Source: Geodermatophilaceae bacterium URHA0031 (GTDB taxonomy: Bacteria > Actinomycetota > Actinomycetes > Mycobacteriales > Geodermatophilaceae). From it: a DNA stretch of 64,000 nt. The position numbers were made by a program, and so were the translations under genes. Positions 1 through 8,754 of this stretch are shown piece by piece; position 1 is the first letter of the stretch, and the number at the start of each line of letters is the position of its first letter. The DNA lies in contig JHVP01000004.1 in the NCBI GenBank assembly GCA_000620205.1, positions 434,001-498,000 of the forward strand, read 5' to 3'. The notes beneath the pieces were generated by a model that ran no database searches, was not told where the DNA came from, and saw nothing but the letters and a program-made list of their open reading frames with translations.

Positions 1-1072
1 AGGGCAGCAGCGCGCCGAACTTGGGGTAGGCGCCGCTGTCCTGCAGCACGTGCAGCCGGTAGGCGCGGATCCGGCCGTCCCGGTCGCCGCCGATGGTGAC
101 GGTCTGCACCTGGGCGCGCCCGTGGGTCATCGCGACCATGTTCTCCGAGCGGGTCTCCACCCAGGTCGCGGGCCGGCCGACGTGCCTCGCGGCGAGGGCG
201 ACGACGGCGTGCTCGACGTCGGCGCCGAACTTGGCCCCGAAGGCGCCTCCGACGTCGGGGGTGATCAGCCGCACCTGCTCAGCGTCGAGGCCGAGCATCC
301 CGCAGACCGACTGCTTGCTGCCCTGCGCGCCCTGGTTGGGCGTCCACAGGGTCAGCCGGCCGTCCTCGCCCCAGGCGGCGGCGGCCGCGCGCACCTCCAG
401 CGGTGCCACGGCCACCCGCTGGTTGACGATCTCCTGGGAGACCACGACCTCGCAGTCCGCGAAGGCGTCCCGGGCGGCGACGGGACCGTCGTCGGTCGCG
501 TCCTCCGCCGCCGCCAGGTCCTCCCCCGGCGCCGCGGCCGCGGCGTCCGCGGGGCTGCTGAAGCAGATGTTGGTGCCGGCCTCCGGGAAGAGCAGCACCT
601 GGTCGGTGAGCGCCGCCGCGGGGTCGACGACGGCGGGCAGCGGCTCGTAGTCGACGGACACCAGTTCCGCGGCGTCCTCGCCCTGGTAGTGCTCCTCGGT
701 GAGGACCACCGCGACCGGCTCGCCGACGAAGCGGACGACGTCGCGGGCCAGCAGCGGCTGGACCATGGCCGCGGGGTACATCGGCATCATCGGCCGCTGG
801 TCAGGGGCGCCGAGATCCGCTGCGGTGAGGACGGCGACCACGCCCGGGGCGGCGGCGGCCGCCGAGGAGTCGATCGCGGTGATCCGCGCGTGCGCAACCG
901 GGGACCGGACGAAGGTGACGTGCACCGCGCCGACCAGCCGCTCGTCGACCAGGTCGTCGGTGTAGACGGCACCGCGGGTCAGGAAACCCGGGTCCTCGGT
1001 GCGCAGTACCCGGGTGCCCAGGATGCTGCCGCCGGGCAGCGGTCCCACGGTCCGAGCCGATGTCTCCGTCAT
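1..1072 (-). CDS. Molybdenum hydroxylase large subunit (xanthine dehydrogenase / CO dehydrogenase CoxL family), N-terminal part
   Basis: The gene begins at an ATG whose complement lies at 1070-1072 and runs off the left edge; about 357 residues are visible of a family usually near 750-800. The opening GTRVLRTEDPGFLTRGAVYTDD and the block ending in VGEPVAVVLTE are typical of the a/b-hammerhead domain, and DVGGAFGAKFG is the start of the molybdopterin-binding domain. Such subunits bind the molybdenum-cytosine-dinucleotide cofactor and work with FAD and 2Fe-2S subunits in the cytoplasm. The active-site loop that separates true CO dehydrogenases from other hydroxylases lies beyond the visible part, so the substrate cannot be called. 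It is divergent from the DUF6092 gene. Confidence 0.9.
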   Translation of the reverse strand, partial: MTETSARTVGPLPGGSILGTRVLRTEDPGFLTRGAVYTDDLVDERLVGAVHVTFVRSPVAHARITAIDSSAAAAAPGVVAVLTAADLGAPDQRPMMPMYPAAMVQPLLARDVVRFVGEPVAVVLTEEHYQGEDAAELVSVDYEPLPAVVDPAAALTDQVLLFPEAGTNICFSSPADAAAAAPGEDLAAAEDATDDGPVAARDAFADCEVVVSQEIVNQRVAVAPLEVRAAAAAWGEDGRLTLWTPNQGAQGSKQSVCGMLGLDAEQVRLITPDVGGAFGAKFGADVEHAVVALAARHVGRPATWVETRSENMVAMTHGRAQVQTVTIGGDRDGRIRAYRLHVLQDSGAYPKFGALLP

Positions 1073-1406
1073 CTGTCCTCCCGGACGCCGTGGACCGGAC
1101 CTGGCCGGCCACCTCCGCGCGTGTGCGCTCACCAACCACCTTGGCACCCCGCAAGCTGCCGTGTCCCCGCGAGCCGCCGTCGCACTCCCCCGGTGCAGCG
1201 TGTCGCGGCCGCCACCGCCGGTGCACGGGATGCGCCCCGCGACGAGGACGTCGAGGACCCCCATCCCACCCCGGACGGTCGCCCCTGGTGCAGGCGGCCG
1301 ATCCGCTCGACGATGTCCTCGACCTGCTGGCCACCCTCCCCGGTGAGCCTGCGGCCCGTCGGGGTCGACGATCGCCGGCTGACCTGCACCAGAGGAGGAG
1401 GTGGCC
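1073..1406. other. Divergent intergenic region
   Basis: These 334 bases separate the divergent hydroxylase and DUF6092 genes and should hold both promoters. I see no clear -35/-10 pair, repeat or RNA gene. A stretch near 1275-1370 has codon-like composition in one plus-strand frame but no convincing start or match, so it is not called. Confidence 0.4.
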
Positions 1407-1751
1407 GTGGACGGGTCGACCGAGGAGAGCCAGGCCTGGGTCCTCGACGAGAACGAGGCGCTCGAACTGCTGGGCTACCTGATCACCGCCGCCCGGACGC
1501 AGGTCGACGAGGCGGCCGAGTACGGGCCGCTCCGGTTGCTGACCGTGGCGCACCGACTGGCCGACCGGATCGTTCCCCGCGCCTCCGCCGGGACCGCGCG
1601 GTTCGTCACCGGCCCGCTCGCGCAGGTGCCCGAGCTCGCCGTCCCCCGCGACGGCCGCGCCGAGTACGTGGCACGCCTCGACGAGCTCTGCCGCGCCGTC
1701 GCCGGCCTGCTGAGCGACCGGTGGGCGGCGGGACCGGACGGGCCCCGGTGA
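1407..1751 (+). CDS. DUF6092 family protein
   Basis: A small soluble protein of 114 residues, rich in Ala, Leu and Arg and probably all-helical (ENEALELLGYLITAARTQ, then YGPLRLLTVAHRLADR). It resembles the actinobacterial DUF6092 family, which has no known role. Two GTG codons are possible at 1401 and 1407. The strong ribosome site AGAGGAGGAG at 1391-1400 abuts the first, so the second GTG, six bases away, is preferred. The stop overlaps the start of the nitroreductase gene (GTGA), so the two are probably co-translated. Confidence 0.72.
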   Translation: MDGSTEESQAWVLDENEALELLGYLITAARTQVDEAAEYGPLRLLTVAHRLADRIVPRASAGTARFVTGPLAQVPELAVPRDGRAEYVARLDELCRAVAGLLSDRWAAGPDGPR

Positions 1752-2296
1752 CCGGCGACGACGGCGAGGCCGTCCTGGCGGCCATCCGCACCCGCCGCGT
1801 GGTGCGGTCGATGAGGCCCGAGCCCGTCGACCGCCCGGTGCTCGAGGCCGTCCTCGACGCCGCACGCTGGGCGCCCACCGCCGGCAACCGGCACCTCCAG
1901 CGGTTCGTCGTCACCGATGATCCGGGTGTCCTGCGGGTGCTCCGGGCGGTCTCCCCCGGGATGCTGCAGCACCCCGCGGCAGCGATCGTCGTCTGCACCG
2001 ACCGCGCCCTCGCGGCCGGCTACGGCTTCCCGCCCGGGGCGCCCGGCCTGTTCGTCGACGTCGGCACCGCGACGGCCACGATCCTGCTGGCGGCCCACGC
2101 CCTCGGGATCGGCGCAGGCCCGGTCACGTCCTTCAGCCACGCTGCCGTGTCGGTCGTACTCGGCCTACCCGAAGGCCTGGAGCCGGAGCTGATCGTCTGC
2201 CTCGGGCACCCGGCGCCGGGAGGGCCGGCTCCGATGCGCGGTGGCCGGCGACTCAGCTGGCGCGACCTGACCACGTGGGTACCTCCACAGGACTGA
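1748..2296 (+). CDS. Nitroreductase family protein
   Basis: A 182-residue FMN-dependent nitroreductase-fold oxidoreductase. The N-terminus has the family pattern: IRTRRVVRSMRPEPVD, then LDAARWAPTAGNRHLQRFVV, where the Arg and Asn/His residues contact FMN phosphate and ring. A C-terminal block (ALGIGAGPVTSF...LPEGLEPELIVCLGHP) is the second family signature. Such enzymes use NAD(P)H to reduce nitro groups, quinones or enones; the substrate here is unknown. GTG start overlaps the DUF6092 stop by four bases, and DUF488 follows within ten bases, giving a probable three-gene operon. Length is at the short end for the family. Confidence 0.85.
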   Translation: MTGDDGEAVLAAIRTRRVVRSMRPEPVDRPVLEAVLDAARWAPTAGNRHLQRFVVTDDPGVLRVLRAVSPGMLQHPAAAIVVCTDRALAAGYGFPPGAPGLFVDVGTATATILLAAHALGIGAGPVTSFSHAAVSVVLGLPEGLEPELIVCLGHPAPGGPAPMRGGRRLSWRDLTTWVPPQD

Positions 2297-2304
2297 GGAC
2301 GGCC

Positions 2305-2868
2305 GTGCCGCTGCTGACCGTCGGCCACGGCCGGGACGACCGCGAACGGCTCGCTGCCCGCCTGGCCGGCGCCCACATCGACCTCCTCGTCGACGTCCGC
2401 CGCTTCCCCGGCAGTCGCAGCAACGCCGACGTCAGCCGGGACTCCCTCCCGGGTTGGCTCCAGCGGTGCGGCGTGCGGTACCGATGGGAGGAGGCACTCG
2501 GCGGGCGCCGCCGGCTGCCGGCCGGGCAGCCGGCCGCCGACGACTGGTGGACCGTTGCCCAGTTCGCCGCCTACGCGGCACACACCCGCACCCCGGAGTT
2601 CGCCACCGCGCTCGACCGGGTGCTGTCCGATGCGGCTGACTCGACCGTCGCCGTGATGTGCAGCGAGAGCGTGTGGTGGCGCTGCCACCGCCGGCTCATC
2701 GCCGACGTCGTCGTCCTGGGACGCGGGCTCCCGGTGCACCATCTGATGCCCGACGGCCGGCTGAGCGCGCACCGCCCCTCCGCCGGCGCCGTCCGGGCGG
2801 ACGACGGCACGCTGTGGTGGCCGGCTCCTGGGCCACGTGCGGCTGGTGCGGAGCACCCACCGCAGTGA
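2305..2868 (+). CDS. DUF488 domain protein
   Basis: A 187-residue protein of the DUF488 family. It opens with LLTVGHGRDDRERL and contains LLVDVRRFPGSRSN, the characteristic T-x-GH and D-V-R blocks, and later VAVMCSESVWWRCHRRLIAD, which carries the conserved Cys-x-E and C-H-R residues. The biochemical role of the family is not established. GTG at 2305 is chosen because GAGGA lies five bases upstream; an in-frame GTG at 2275 would overlap the nitroreductase gene by 22 bases. The C-terminus after residue 160 is low-complexity. It probably shares a transcript with the two genes before it. Confidence 0.8.
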   Translation: MPLLTVGHGRDDRERLAARLAGAHIDLLVDVRRFPGSRSNADVSRDSLPGWLQRCGVRYRWEEALGGRRRLPAGQPAADDWWTVAQFAAYAAHTRTPEFATALDRVLSDAADSTVAVMCSESVWWRCHRRLIADVVVLGRGLPVHHLMPDGRLSAHRPSAGAVRADDGTLWWPAPGPRAAGAEHPPQ

Positions 2869-2908
2869 CGAAGGCCACCCGGGGCAGGGGGCGGCGGCAC
2901 GCCTGGAT

Positions 2909-2955
2909 GGTTGCAACGCACAACCTCTCTGCTTACCGTTGGTGGTGACAACCAA
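2909..2955. promoter_or_regulatory. Two GTTG-N7-CAAC inverted repeats upstream of the MarR gene
   Basis: The first repeat is GGTTG-N7-CAACC at 2909-2925. The second is GTTG-N7-CAAC at 2938-2952, with an overlapping perfect TTGGT-N7-ACCAA at 2939-2955. Their centres are about 28 bases apart, and they end 14 bases before the MarR start codon. MarR proteins typically bind pseudo-palindromes of 16-20 bases and repress their own operon, so these are good operator candidates. This is inferred from symmetry and position only. Confidence 0.5.
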
Positions 2956-2968
2956 TGGGGGGAACCGA

Positions 2969-3421
2969 GTGGACAGGGAGATCGGCCCGCAGCTGCTGGC
3001 CGCGTTCTCGAGCATCGTCCGGAAGATCCGGACGCTGGAGACGACCGCTGAGGCGGCGGGTGACGTGCCGTCGTCGGTGATCGCCGTCCTGGGGATGCTG
3101 AGCGACCACGGTGAGCTGCGGCTCGGCGCGGTCGCCGGGAGCCTCGGCGTCGACACGTCGGTGATCAGCCGGACCGTCGCGGTCGCCGAACACCGGGGGC
3201 TGGTGGCGCGCCGCCCCGATCCGCGGGACGGACGAGCGTGCCTGCTGTCGCTGACCGAGCGCGGCCGTCAGGCGCTGGCCGACCGGCGCAACCAGCGACT
3301 GCGGCTGCTGGCGGCCGTCACCGACGAGTGGGAGCCCGGCGCGGCCGAGCAACTGCTGGCCGCACTCACCCGACTGCGCGACGGCCTCGCCGCGACCGGT
3401 GGGACCGCTGCAGCCGCGTAG
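2969..3421 (+). CDS. MarR family transcriptional regulator
   Basis: A 150-residue winged-helix regulator. The DNA-binding region is recognisable from LRLGAVAGSLGVDTSVISRTVAVAEHRGLV, followed by the MarR wing RRPDPRDGRACLLSLTERG. Start GTG at 2969 has GGGGGGAA upstream; the long upstream reading frame is non-coding in character. Paired inverted repeats lie immediately before it. The drug-efflux MFS gene follows 141 bases later on the same strand, which is the usual arrangement for a ligand-relieved repressor of an exporter. Confidence 0.88.
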   Translation: MDREIGPQLLAAFSSIVRKIRTLETTAEAAGDVPSSVIAVLGMLSDHGELRLGAVAGSLGVDTSVISRTVAVAEHRGLVARRPDPRDGRACLLSLTERGRQALADRRNQRLRLLAAVTDEWEPGAAEQLLAALTRLRDGLAATGGTAAAA

Positions 3422-3562
3422 CCGACCTCGCTCCTCCGCGGCGCTGACAGCCGCCCCCGGCAGCTCCACCGTTCCGGCGCACCGGCGCGCCGGGTCCCCG
3501 CTCCGCCTCGCCCACGTCTCCGCCTGCCCCCGGGGCAGGGATCACCTGCAAAGGACCACCGC

Positions 3563-5974
3563 ATGAGCACGACCCACCGGGCCGGCCCGCCGGCCACGAC
3601 CGCCCCCGTCGCCGACGCGCCGATGAGCAAGCGGGAGACCCTCGAAGCGCTGAGCGGCCTGCTGCTGGCGCTGTTCGTCGGCCTGCTGAGCTCGACGATC
3701 GTCTCCAACGCCCTCCCGACGATCACCTCCAAGCTCGAGGGCACCCAGTCCCAGTACACCTGGGTGATCACCGCCTCGCTGCTGGCGGCGACGGCGACCA
3801 CGCCGATCTGGGGCAAGCTGGCCGACCTGTACAGCAAGAAGCTGCTGGTGCAGGCCGCCATCGTCGTGTTCGTCGTCGGCTCGGCCCTGTCCGGCCTGTC
3901 CCAGTCGATGGCCATGCTGATCGGGTTCCGGGTCATCCAGGGCGTGGGCATGGGCGGGCTGCAGGCCCTCGCCCAGGTCGTGATCGGCGCGCTGATCCCG
4001 CCGCGGGAGCGCGGCAAGTACTCGGGCTACCTCGGCGCGGTCATGGCCGTGGCGACCGTGGGCGGCCCGCTGCTGGGCGGCGTCATCGTGGACACCTCCT
4101 GGCTGGGCTGGCGGTGGACCTTCTACGTCTGCGTGCCCGTCGCCCTGGTGGCCCTGGGCCTGCTGCAGAAGACGCTGCACCTGCCCGTCGTGAAGCAGGA
4201 GGTCAGCATCGACTGGCTGGGCGCCACGCTGATCAGCGCCGCCGTGGGCGACCTGCTGATCTGGGTCACCTACGCCGGCAACCAGTTCGACTGGGTGTCC
4301 TGGCAGTCCGCGGTCATGGCCGGCGGCGGGCTGGTGGCCCTGCTGCTGACCGTGCTGGTGGAGAGCAAGGTCCGGGAGCCGATCATCCCGCTGTCCATCG
4401 TGCGCGACCGCACCACCGCGCTGGCCATCATCGCCTCGATCGCGATCGGTGTCGGCATGTTCGGGGCGTCGGTCTTCTTCGGTCAGTACTTCCAGATCGC
4501 CCGCGGCTGGTCCCCCACCAAGGCCGGCCTGGCCACCATCCCCATGATCGGTGCGCTGCTGATCTCCTCCACCGTGTCCGGTCAGCTGATCACCCGGACC
4601 GGCAGGTGGAAGCGGTACCTGGTGCTGGGCACCGTGCTGCTGGCCGCCGGGATGGGTCTGCTCGGGACGATCGACCACCGCACCAGCTACGCGGTCATGG
4701 CCGGCTACTTGGCGCTGCTGGGCCTCGGGGTCGGCATGTCCATGCAGAACCTCGTGCTCGCGGTGCAGAACACCGTGGACGTGCGCAGCATCGGCGCCGC
4801 CTCCTCGGTGGTCACTTTCTTCCGCTCCATGGGCGGCGCGGCCGGCGTCTCCGTCCTCGGCTCGGTCGCCGCCACCCAGGTCAGCTCCAAGGTGGCCGAG
4901 GGCCTGCGGGCCATGGGCTTGCCCGCCCCGCAGGGTGGCGGGTCGGAGTCCCTGGACCTCGCCGCGCTGCCCGCCACGATCCGGGACCTGGTGCGCGGCG
5001 TCTACGGGGACGTCATCGGCGACGTGTTCGTCTACGCCGCGCTGATCTCGGCGGTCGCGGTGCTGGCGGTGCTGTTCATCAAGGAGGTCCCCCTCCGCAG
5101 CAGCAACGCCCTCCCCGCGGAGGCGCCCACCGACGAGCAGGCCGCCCCGGCCCCGACGCCCGCCGCGGCCGGTGCCGTTGCTGCTCCGATGGCACCTGCG
5201 CCGCTGGGCAACCTGACCGGCCGGGTGGTGATCGGGCGGGTGTTGCGCGGCGACGGCCGGCCGCTGGCCGGTGCCTCGGTGACGCTCACCGACGTCAGCG
5301 GCCGCCAGGTCGACCGGAGCCGTTCGGGCGTCGGCGGGGACTACCGGCTGCACCCGACGACCGGAGGCACCTACCTGCTCATCGCCGCCGCCCCGCAGTT
5401 GGCGCCGAACGCCTCGATGGTCGCGCTGGCGGACTCCCCGGTGCACCGCGACGTCGTCCTGGCCGGCGGCTCGGTGCTGTGCGGGCACGTGCGCGGCGCG
5501 GGCGGCGAGCCGCTGGCCGGGGCCCTGGTCACGCTGACCGACGTGCACGGCGAGGTCGTCGGCAGCCACGTCACCGGTCCGGAGGGCCGCTTCGAGGTCG
5601 CGGAACTGCTCGCGGGCACCTACACGCTGGCCGGCCAGGCCCCCGGGCACCAGCCGGTGGCGGTCACCGTCGTGCTCGGGGACGGCCCGTTGGAGCAGGA
5701 CCTCGAGCTGGTCGGCGGCGCCCGGGTCAGCGGCGTCGTACGGGCCGACAGCGATCAGCGGCCGCTCGCCGAGGCGACGGTCAGCCTGCTGGACGAGTCC
5801 GGCAACGTGCTCGCCACGACCAGCACCGCCGAGAAGGGCGAGTTCGCCTTCGAGGACCTGCTCGCCGGTGACTACACGCTCATCGCCAGCGGCTTCGGCC
5901 CGGTGGCGGCCGGCCTGCGGATCGCCGCCGGGGACGACGTCGCGCACGACATGACCCTGGGCGGTGACCAGTGA
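3563..5974 (+). CDS. DHA2-type MFS drug exporter fused to three carboxypeptidase-regulatory-like repeats
   Basis: 803 residues. Residues about 25-525 form a 14-helix major facilitator exporter: motif A appears as GKLADLYSKKL after helix 2, and PTITSKLEGTQSQYTWVITA is typical of proton-driven DHA2 multidrug pumps. A Pro/Ala linker (about 530-555) then leads to three beta-sandwich repeats, each with the pattern GRPLAGASVTLTD...G.YRL...GTYLL (about 555-640, 640-720, 720-803). Ordinary DHA2 pumps stop near 500 residues. The repeats follow a final membrane helix; which side they face is not settled by sequence. The stop overlaps the YceI gene start by four bases, so the two products are made together, presumably under the upstream MarR protein. 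Confidence 0.92.
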   Translation: MSTTHRAGPPATTAPVADAPMSKRETLEALSGLLLALFVGLLSSTIVSNALPTITSKLEGTQSQYTWVITASLLAATATTPIWGKLADLYSKKLLVQAAIVVFVVGSALSGLSQSMAMLIGFRVIQGVGMGGLQALAQVVIGALIPPRERGKYSGYLGAVMAVATVGGPLLGGVIVDTSWLGWRWTFYVCVPVALVALGLLQKTLHLPVVKQEVSIDWLGATLISAAVGDLLIWVTYAGNQFDWVSWQSAVMAGGGLVALLLTVLVESKVREPIIPLSIVRDRTTALAIIASIAIGVGMFGASVFFGQYFQIARGWSPTKAGLATIPMIGALLISSTVSGQLITRTGRWKRYLVLGTVLLAAGMGLLGTIDHRTSYAVMAGYLALLGLGVGMSMQNLVLAVQNTVDVRSIGAASSVVTFFRSMGGAAGVSVLGSVAATQVSSKVAEGLRAMGLPAPQGGGSESLDLAALPATIRDLVRGVYGDVIGDVFVYAALISAVAVLAVLFIKEVPLRSSNALPAEAPTDEQAAPAPTPAAAGAVAAPMAPAPLGNLTGRVVIGRVLRGDGRPLAGASVTLTDVSGRQVDRSRSGVGGDYRLHPTTGGTYLLIAAAPQLAPNASMVALADSPVHRDVVLAGGSVLCGHVRGAGGEPLAGALVTLTDVHGEVVGSHVTGPEGRFEVAELLAGTYTLAGQAPGHQPVAVTVVLGDGPLEQDLELVGGARVSGVVRADSDQRPLAEATVSLLDESGNVLATTSTAEKGEFAFEDLLAGDYTLIASGFGPVAAGLRIAAGDDVAHDMTLGGDQ

Positions 5975-6819
5975 CCGCCGACCTGGTCACCGCGGTCCCG
6001 GACAGGGGGAGGAACGGGACGGCGGCTGTCTCGGGATCGATCCGCGGCCGGGACGGCTGGCCGCTGGAGTCGGCCACCGTCACGCTCGTCGACCGCACCG
6101 GGGCGCAGCTCGGCCGCGCCACCGTGGACGCCGAGGGCGACTTCGCCGTGCCCGTCGCCGGGACCGGGGCGGCGACCCTGATCGTCGCCGCCCCGGGCTC
6201 GGTGCCCGTCGCACGGTCTCTCTCGATCCCGCCCGACGGGCTGCGGCTCGGGGTCATCACCCTGACCCGCCCCGGCGACGCGGCCGTTCCCCGCCCGGGC
6301 CGGTGGACCATCGACCCGGCGCACTCGACGATCGCCGTCACCGGCCAGCACCTGGGCCTGTCCAGGATCCACGGCCGGTTCGCCCGCTTCTCCGGAGAGC
6401 TCACGGTGGCCGACCCGCTCGAGGTGTCCAGCTGTTCGGCCACCATCGAGGCCGCCAGCATCGACACCGGCAACGGACAGCGGGATGACCACCTGCGGTC
6501 CGGTGACTTCCTCGACGTGGACCACTGCCCGGAGATCACCTACCGCAGCACGGCCGTCGAGTCCGCCGGCCCCGGCCGCTGGACCGTGCACGGCCTGCTC
6601 GACCTCGCCGGCACGACGCGGCAGGTCCCGCTGGAGGTCCGCTACAGCGGCACCCGCCCCGATCCGTGGGGAGGAGTCCGGGCCGGGTTCACCGCGACCG
6701 CGCGGCTGCACCGCGAGGACTTCCGGATGAACTGGAACCAGGCCGTCGAGCTGGGCCTCTCGCTGGTCGGCGCGCACCTGCTGGTCGAGCTGGAGATCCA
6801 GGCAGTCCTGGCCGACTGA
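5971..6819 (+). CDS. YceI-like protein with N-terminal carboxypeptidase-regulatory-like domain
   Basis: 282 residues. Residues about 15-95 are a beta-sandwich repeat (SGSIRGRDGWPLESATVTLVD) like the three on the neighbouring transporter. Residues about 108-282 are a YceI lipocalin-like barrel: GRWTIDPAHSTIAVTGQH, later RDDHLRSGDFLDVDHCPEI, and a C-terminal NWNQAVELGLSLVG block. YceI proteins bind long amphiphilic molecules such as polyprenyl lipids. No signal peptide is visible, so it is probably cytoplasmic. GTG start overlaps the MFS stop (GTGA). Shared domains plus translational coupling suggest that it helps the exporter handle a hydrophobic substrate; this is inference. Confidence 0.88.
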   Translation: MTADLVTAVPDRGRNGTAAVSGSIRGRDGWPLESATVTLVDRTGAQLGRATVDAEGDFAVPVAGTGAATLIVAAPGSVPVARSLSIPPDGLRLGVITLTRPGDAAVPRPGRWTIDPAHSTIAVTGQHLGLSRIHGRFARFSGELTVADPLEVSSCSATIEAASIDTGNGQRDDHLRSGDFLDVDHCPEITYRSTAVESAGPGRWTVHGLLDLAGTTRQVPLEVRYSGTRPDPWGGVRAGFTATARLHREDFRMNWNQAVELGLSLVGAHLLVELEIQAVLAD

Positions 6820-6893
6820 CCCCGGACCCATGACCTGCGCCCGCGGCGCACGGACGGCACGACGAGGACAACGCCCCCAGGCCCGAGGACGAC

Positions 6894-7655
6894 TCAGTGG
6901 ATGTGCGAGCCGCCGTTGACGTCGTAGGTGGCTCCGGTGATGTAGCCGGACTCCTCGCGGCACAGGTAGGTGATGAGGTCGGCGACGTCGGCGACGTTGC
7001 CGTTGCGGCCGACCGGGACCCCCGCGATGAGCTGGGCCTTGCGCTCGCCCTCCAGCGCTCCGCCGGTGATGTCGGTGTCGATCAGCCCGGGAGCGACGGC
7101 GTTCACGGTCACCCCGCGGGGGCCCAGTTCACGGGCCAGCGCCCGGGTGAACCCGAGCTGGCCTGCCTTGGCGGCGGAGTAGGCGACCCCACCGAAGACA
7201 CCTCCGCCCCGCTCGGCGGACACCGAGGACAGGAAGACGATGCGCCCGAAGCCACGCTCGGCCATCCCCGGGGCCAGCCGTCGGGTGACGTTGAAGGCAC
7301 CGCGCACGTTCACCGCGAAGATGCGGTCCCACTCCTGCCCGGTCACCTCCAGGAACGGGGTCGGGGAGGTGATGCCGGCGTTGTTGACCACGGCACCCAC
7401 GGGCGGCAGCGCGCCGTCGAGGACCGCGAGCGCGCTGTCGACGGAGGCCTCGTCGGTGACGTCGCAGCCGATGCCGACAGCCTGGACGCCATGCCGCTCC
7501 TCGATCTCGTGGGCGGCGTCCTTCGCGCTGGCCTCGTCCAGGTCGAGGACGGCGATGTTCCAGCCGGCGGCGGCCAGGGTGTGAGCGGTGGCGCGGCCGA
7601 TGCCGCGCTTGGAGCCGGCGCCGGTGACGACGGCGGTCTTGTCGGACACGGACAT
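6894..7655 (-). CDS. SDR family NAD(P)-dependent oxidoreductase
   Basis: A classical short-chain dehydrogenase of 253 residues. The nucleotide site TGAGSKRGIGRA is near residue 12, NNAG near 90, and the catalytic Ser and YSAAK near 140-158; the C-terminus has GSGYITG-like ESGYITGATYDVNGGS. It interconverts an alcohol and a ketone in the cytoplasm; the aspartate-rich LDLDEAS after strand 2 suggests NAD preference. ATG at 7655 is preceded by GGAGGAACC. It is the last gene of the minus-strand operon with both transketolase halves and an MHS transporter, and probably oxidises a polyol or sugar acid to the ketose used by the transketolase. Confidence 0.9.
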   Translation of the reverse strand: MSVSDKTAVVTGAGSKRGIGRATAHTLAAAGWNIAVLDLDEASAKDAAHEIEERHGVQAVGIGCDVTDEASVDSALAVLDGALPPVGAVVNNAGITSPTPFLEVTGQEWDRIFAVNVRGAFNVTRRLAPGMAERGFGRIVFLSSVSAERGGGVFGGVAYSAAKAGQLGFTRALARELGPRGVTVNAVAPGLIDTDITGGALEGERKAQLIAGVPVGRNGNVADVADLITYLCREESGYITGATYDVNGGSHIH

Positions 7656-7701
7656 GGTGGTTCCTCCAGCAGATGGGATGGGTAGGCAGGCGGGGCGGGG
7701 T

Positions 7702-8754
7702 TCAGGCGGTGGCGGGTGCCGGGTCTGCGGCCCACGGGCCGCGCGGCGTCGGGGCGGCGTCGGTGAGCCCGGTCCTGACCCTGGCGACGATCGCGTCGGT
7801 CGAGAGGCCGTAACGGTCGTGCAGCGTGGGCAGGGCACCGGCGGCCAGGAACTCGTCGGGCAGTGCGATGGGCAGGACCCGGTTCCCGACGCCGGCGAAG
7901 GCGAGCGTCGAGGCGACCGACTCGGCGAGCCCGCCGACGACGGAGTGGTTCTCGAGCGTGACGAGCAGCCGATCGGTGCGCGCCGCGCGCAGGATCGCCT
8001 CGGTGTCCAGCGGCTTGATGGTCGGCACGTGCAGGACGGCGACGTCGACGTGGTCGGCCGCCAGCCGCTCCGCTGCCTGCAACGCCCGCATGGTCATCAG
8101 GCCGGTGGAGATCAGGACGACGTCCCGGCCGGTGCGCAGCTCGGCGGCCTTGCCCAGCTCGAAGCGGTAGTCGTACTCGTCCAGCACCGTGGGCACCGCA
8201 CCGCGGAGCAGCCGGAGGTAGGTGGGTCCCGGTGCCGCAGCGAGCGCCGGGACGGCCTGCTCGATGTCCACGGAGTCACAGGGGTCGACGATCGTGAGGT
8301 TGGGGCAGCCCCGCAGGATGGCCAGGTCTTCGGTGGCCTGGTGGCTCGGCCCGTAGCCGGTCGTGAGCCCGGGCAGGGCGCCCACGACGTTGACGTTCAG
8401 CCCGGGCTCGGCGATGTCCAGGCAGAGGAAGTCGTACGCGCGGCGGGTGGCGAACACCGAGTAGGTGGACGCGAACGGCACCAGGCCCACCTCGGCCATG
8501 CCGGCGGCGGCCCCGAGCAGCGTCTGCTCCGCCATGCCCATCTGGAAGAACCGGTCCGGGTGGGCGTCGCGGAACACGTGCATGTCGGTGTACTTGGCCA
8601 GGTCGGCGGAGAGCCCGACGACCTCGGGGCGCTCCTCGGCCAGCCGGTTCAGCGCGTGCCCGAAGGGGGCGCTGGTGGTGCGCTGACCGGGATCGGCGAA
8701 GGAGGCGATCATCGCCGAGGTGGTGAGCTTCTTGCGGGGTGCGGTGCTGGTCAT
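7702..8754 (-). CDS. Transketolase, C-terminal subunit
   Basis: 350 residues containing the pyrimidine-binding and C-terminal domains of transketolase. MGMAEQTLLGAAAGMAEVG holds the conserved Glu that activates thiamine diphosphate, and YGPSHQATEDLA and LVTLENHSVVGGL are family blocks. It pairs with the N-terminal subunit encoded just upstream; start ATG overlaps that gene's stop (ATGA), which favours equal production. Split transketolases act on specialised substrates more often than in the central pentose pathway. 46 bases separate it from the SDR gene downstream. Confidence 0.92.
   Translation of the reverse strand: MTSTAPRKKLTTSAMIASFADPGQRTTSAPFGHALNRLAEERPEVVGLSADLAKYTDMHVFRDAHPDRFFQMGMAEQTLLGAAAGMAEVGLVPFASTYSVFATRRAYDFLCLDIAEPGLNVNVVGALPGLTTGYGPSHQATEDLAILRGCPNLTIVDPCDSVDIEQAVPALAAAPGPTYLRLLRGAVPTVLDEYDYRFELGKAAELRTGRDVVLISTGLMTMRALQAAERLAADHVDVAVLHVPTIKPLDTEAILRAARTDRLLVTLENHSVVGGLAESVASTLAFAGVGNRVLPIALPDEFLAAGALPTLHDRYGLSTDAIVARVRTGLTDAAPTPRGPWAADPAPATA

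Noticed and set aside
1-1072. Calling the first gene CO dehydrogenase (coxL)
   Set aside because: The loop with the catalytic cysteine that defines true CO dehydrogenase is outside the window, and no CoxM or CoxS gene is visible.
3542-5947. 801-codon open frame on the minus strand opposite the MFS gene
   Set aside because: Its product is a low-complexity Gly/Arg/His/Asp mixture with no domain, and the plus strand encodes a clear transporter. Long antisense frames are expected at this GC content.
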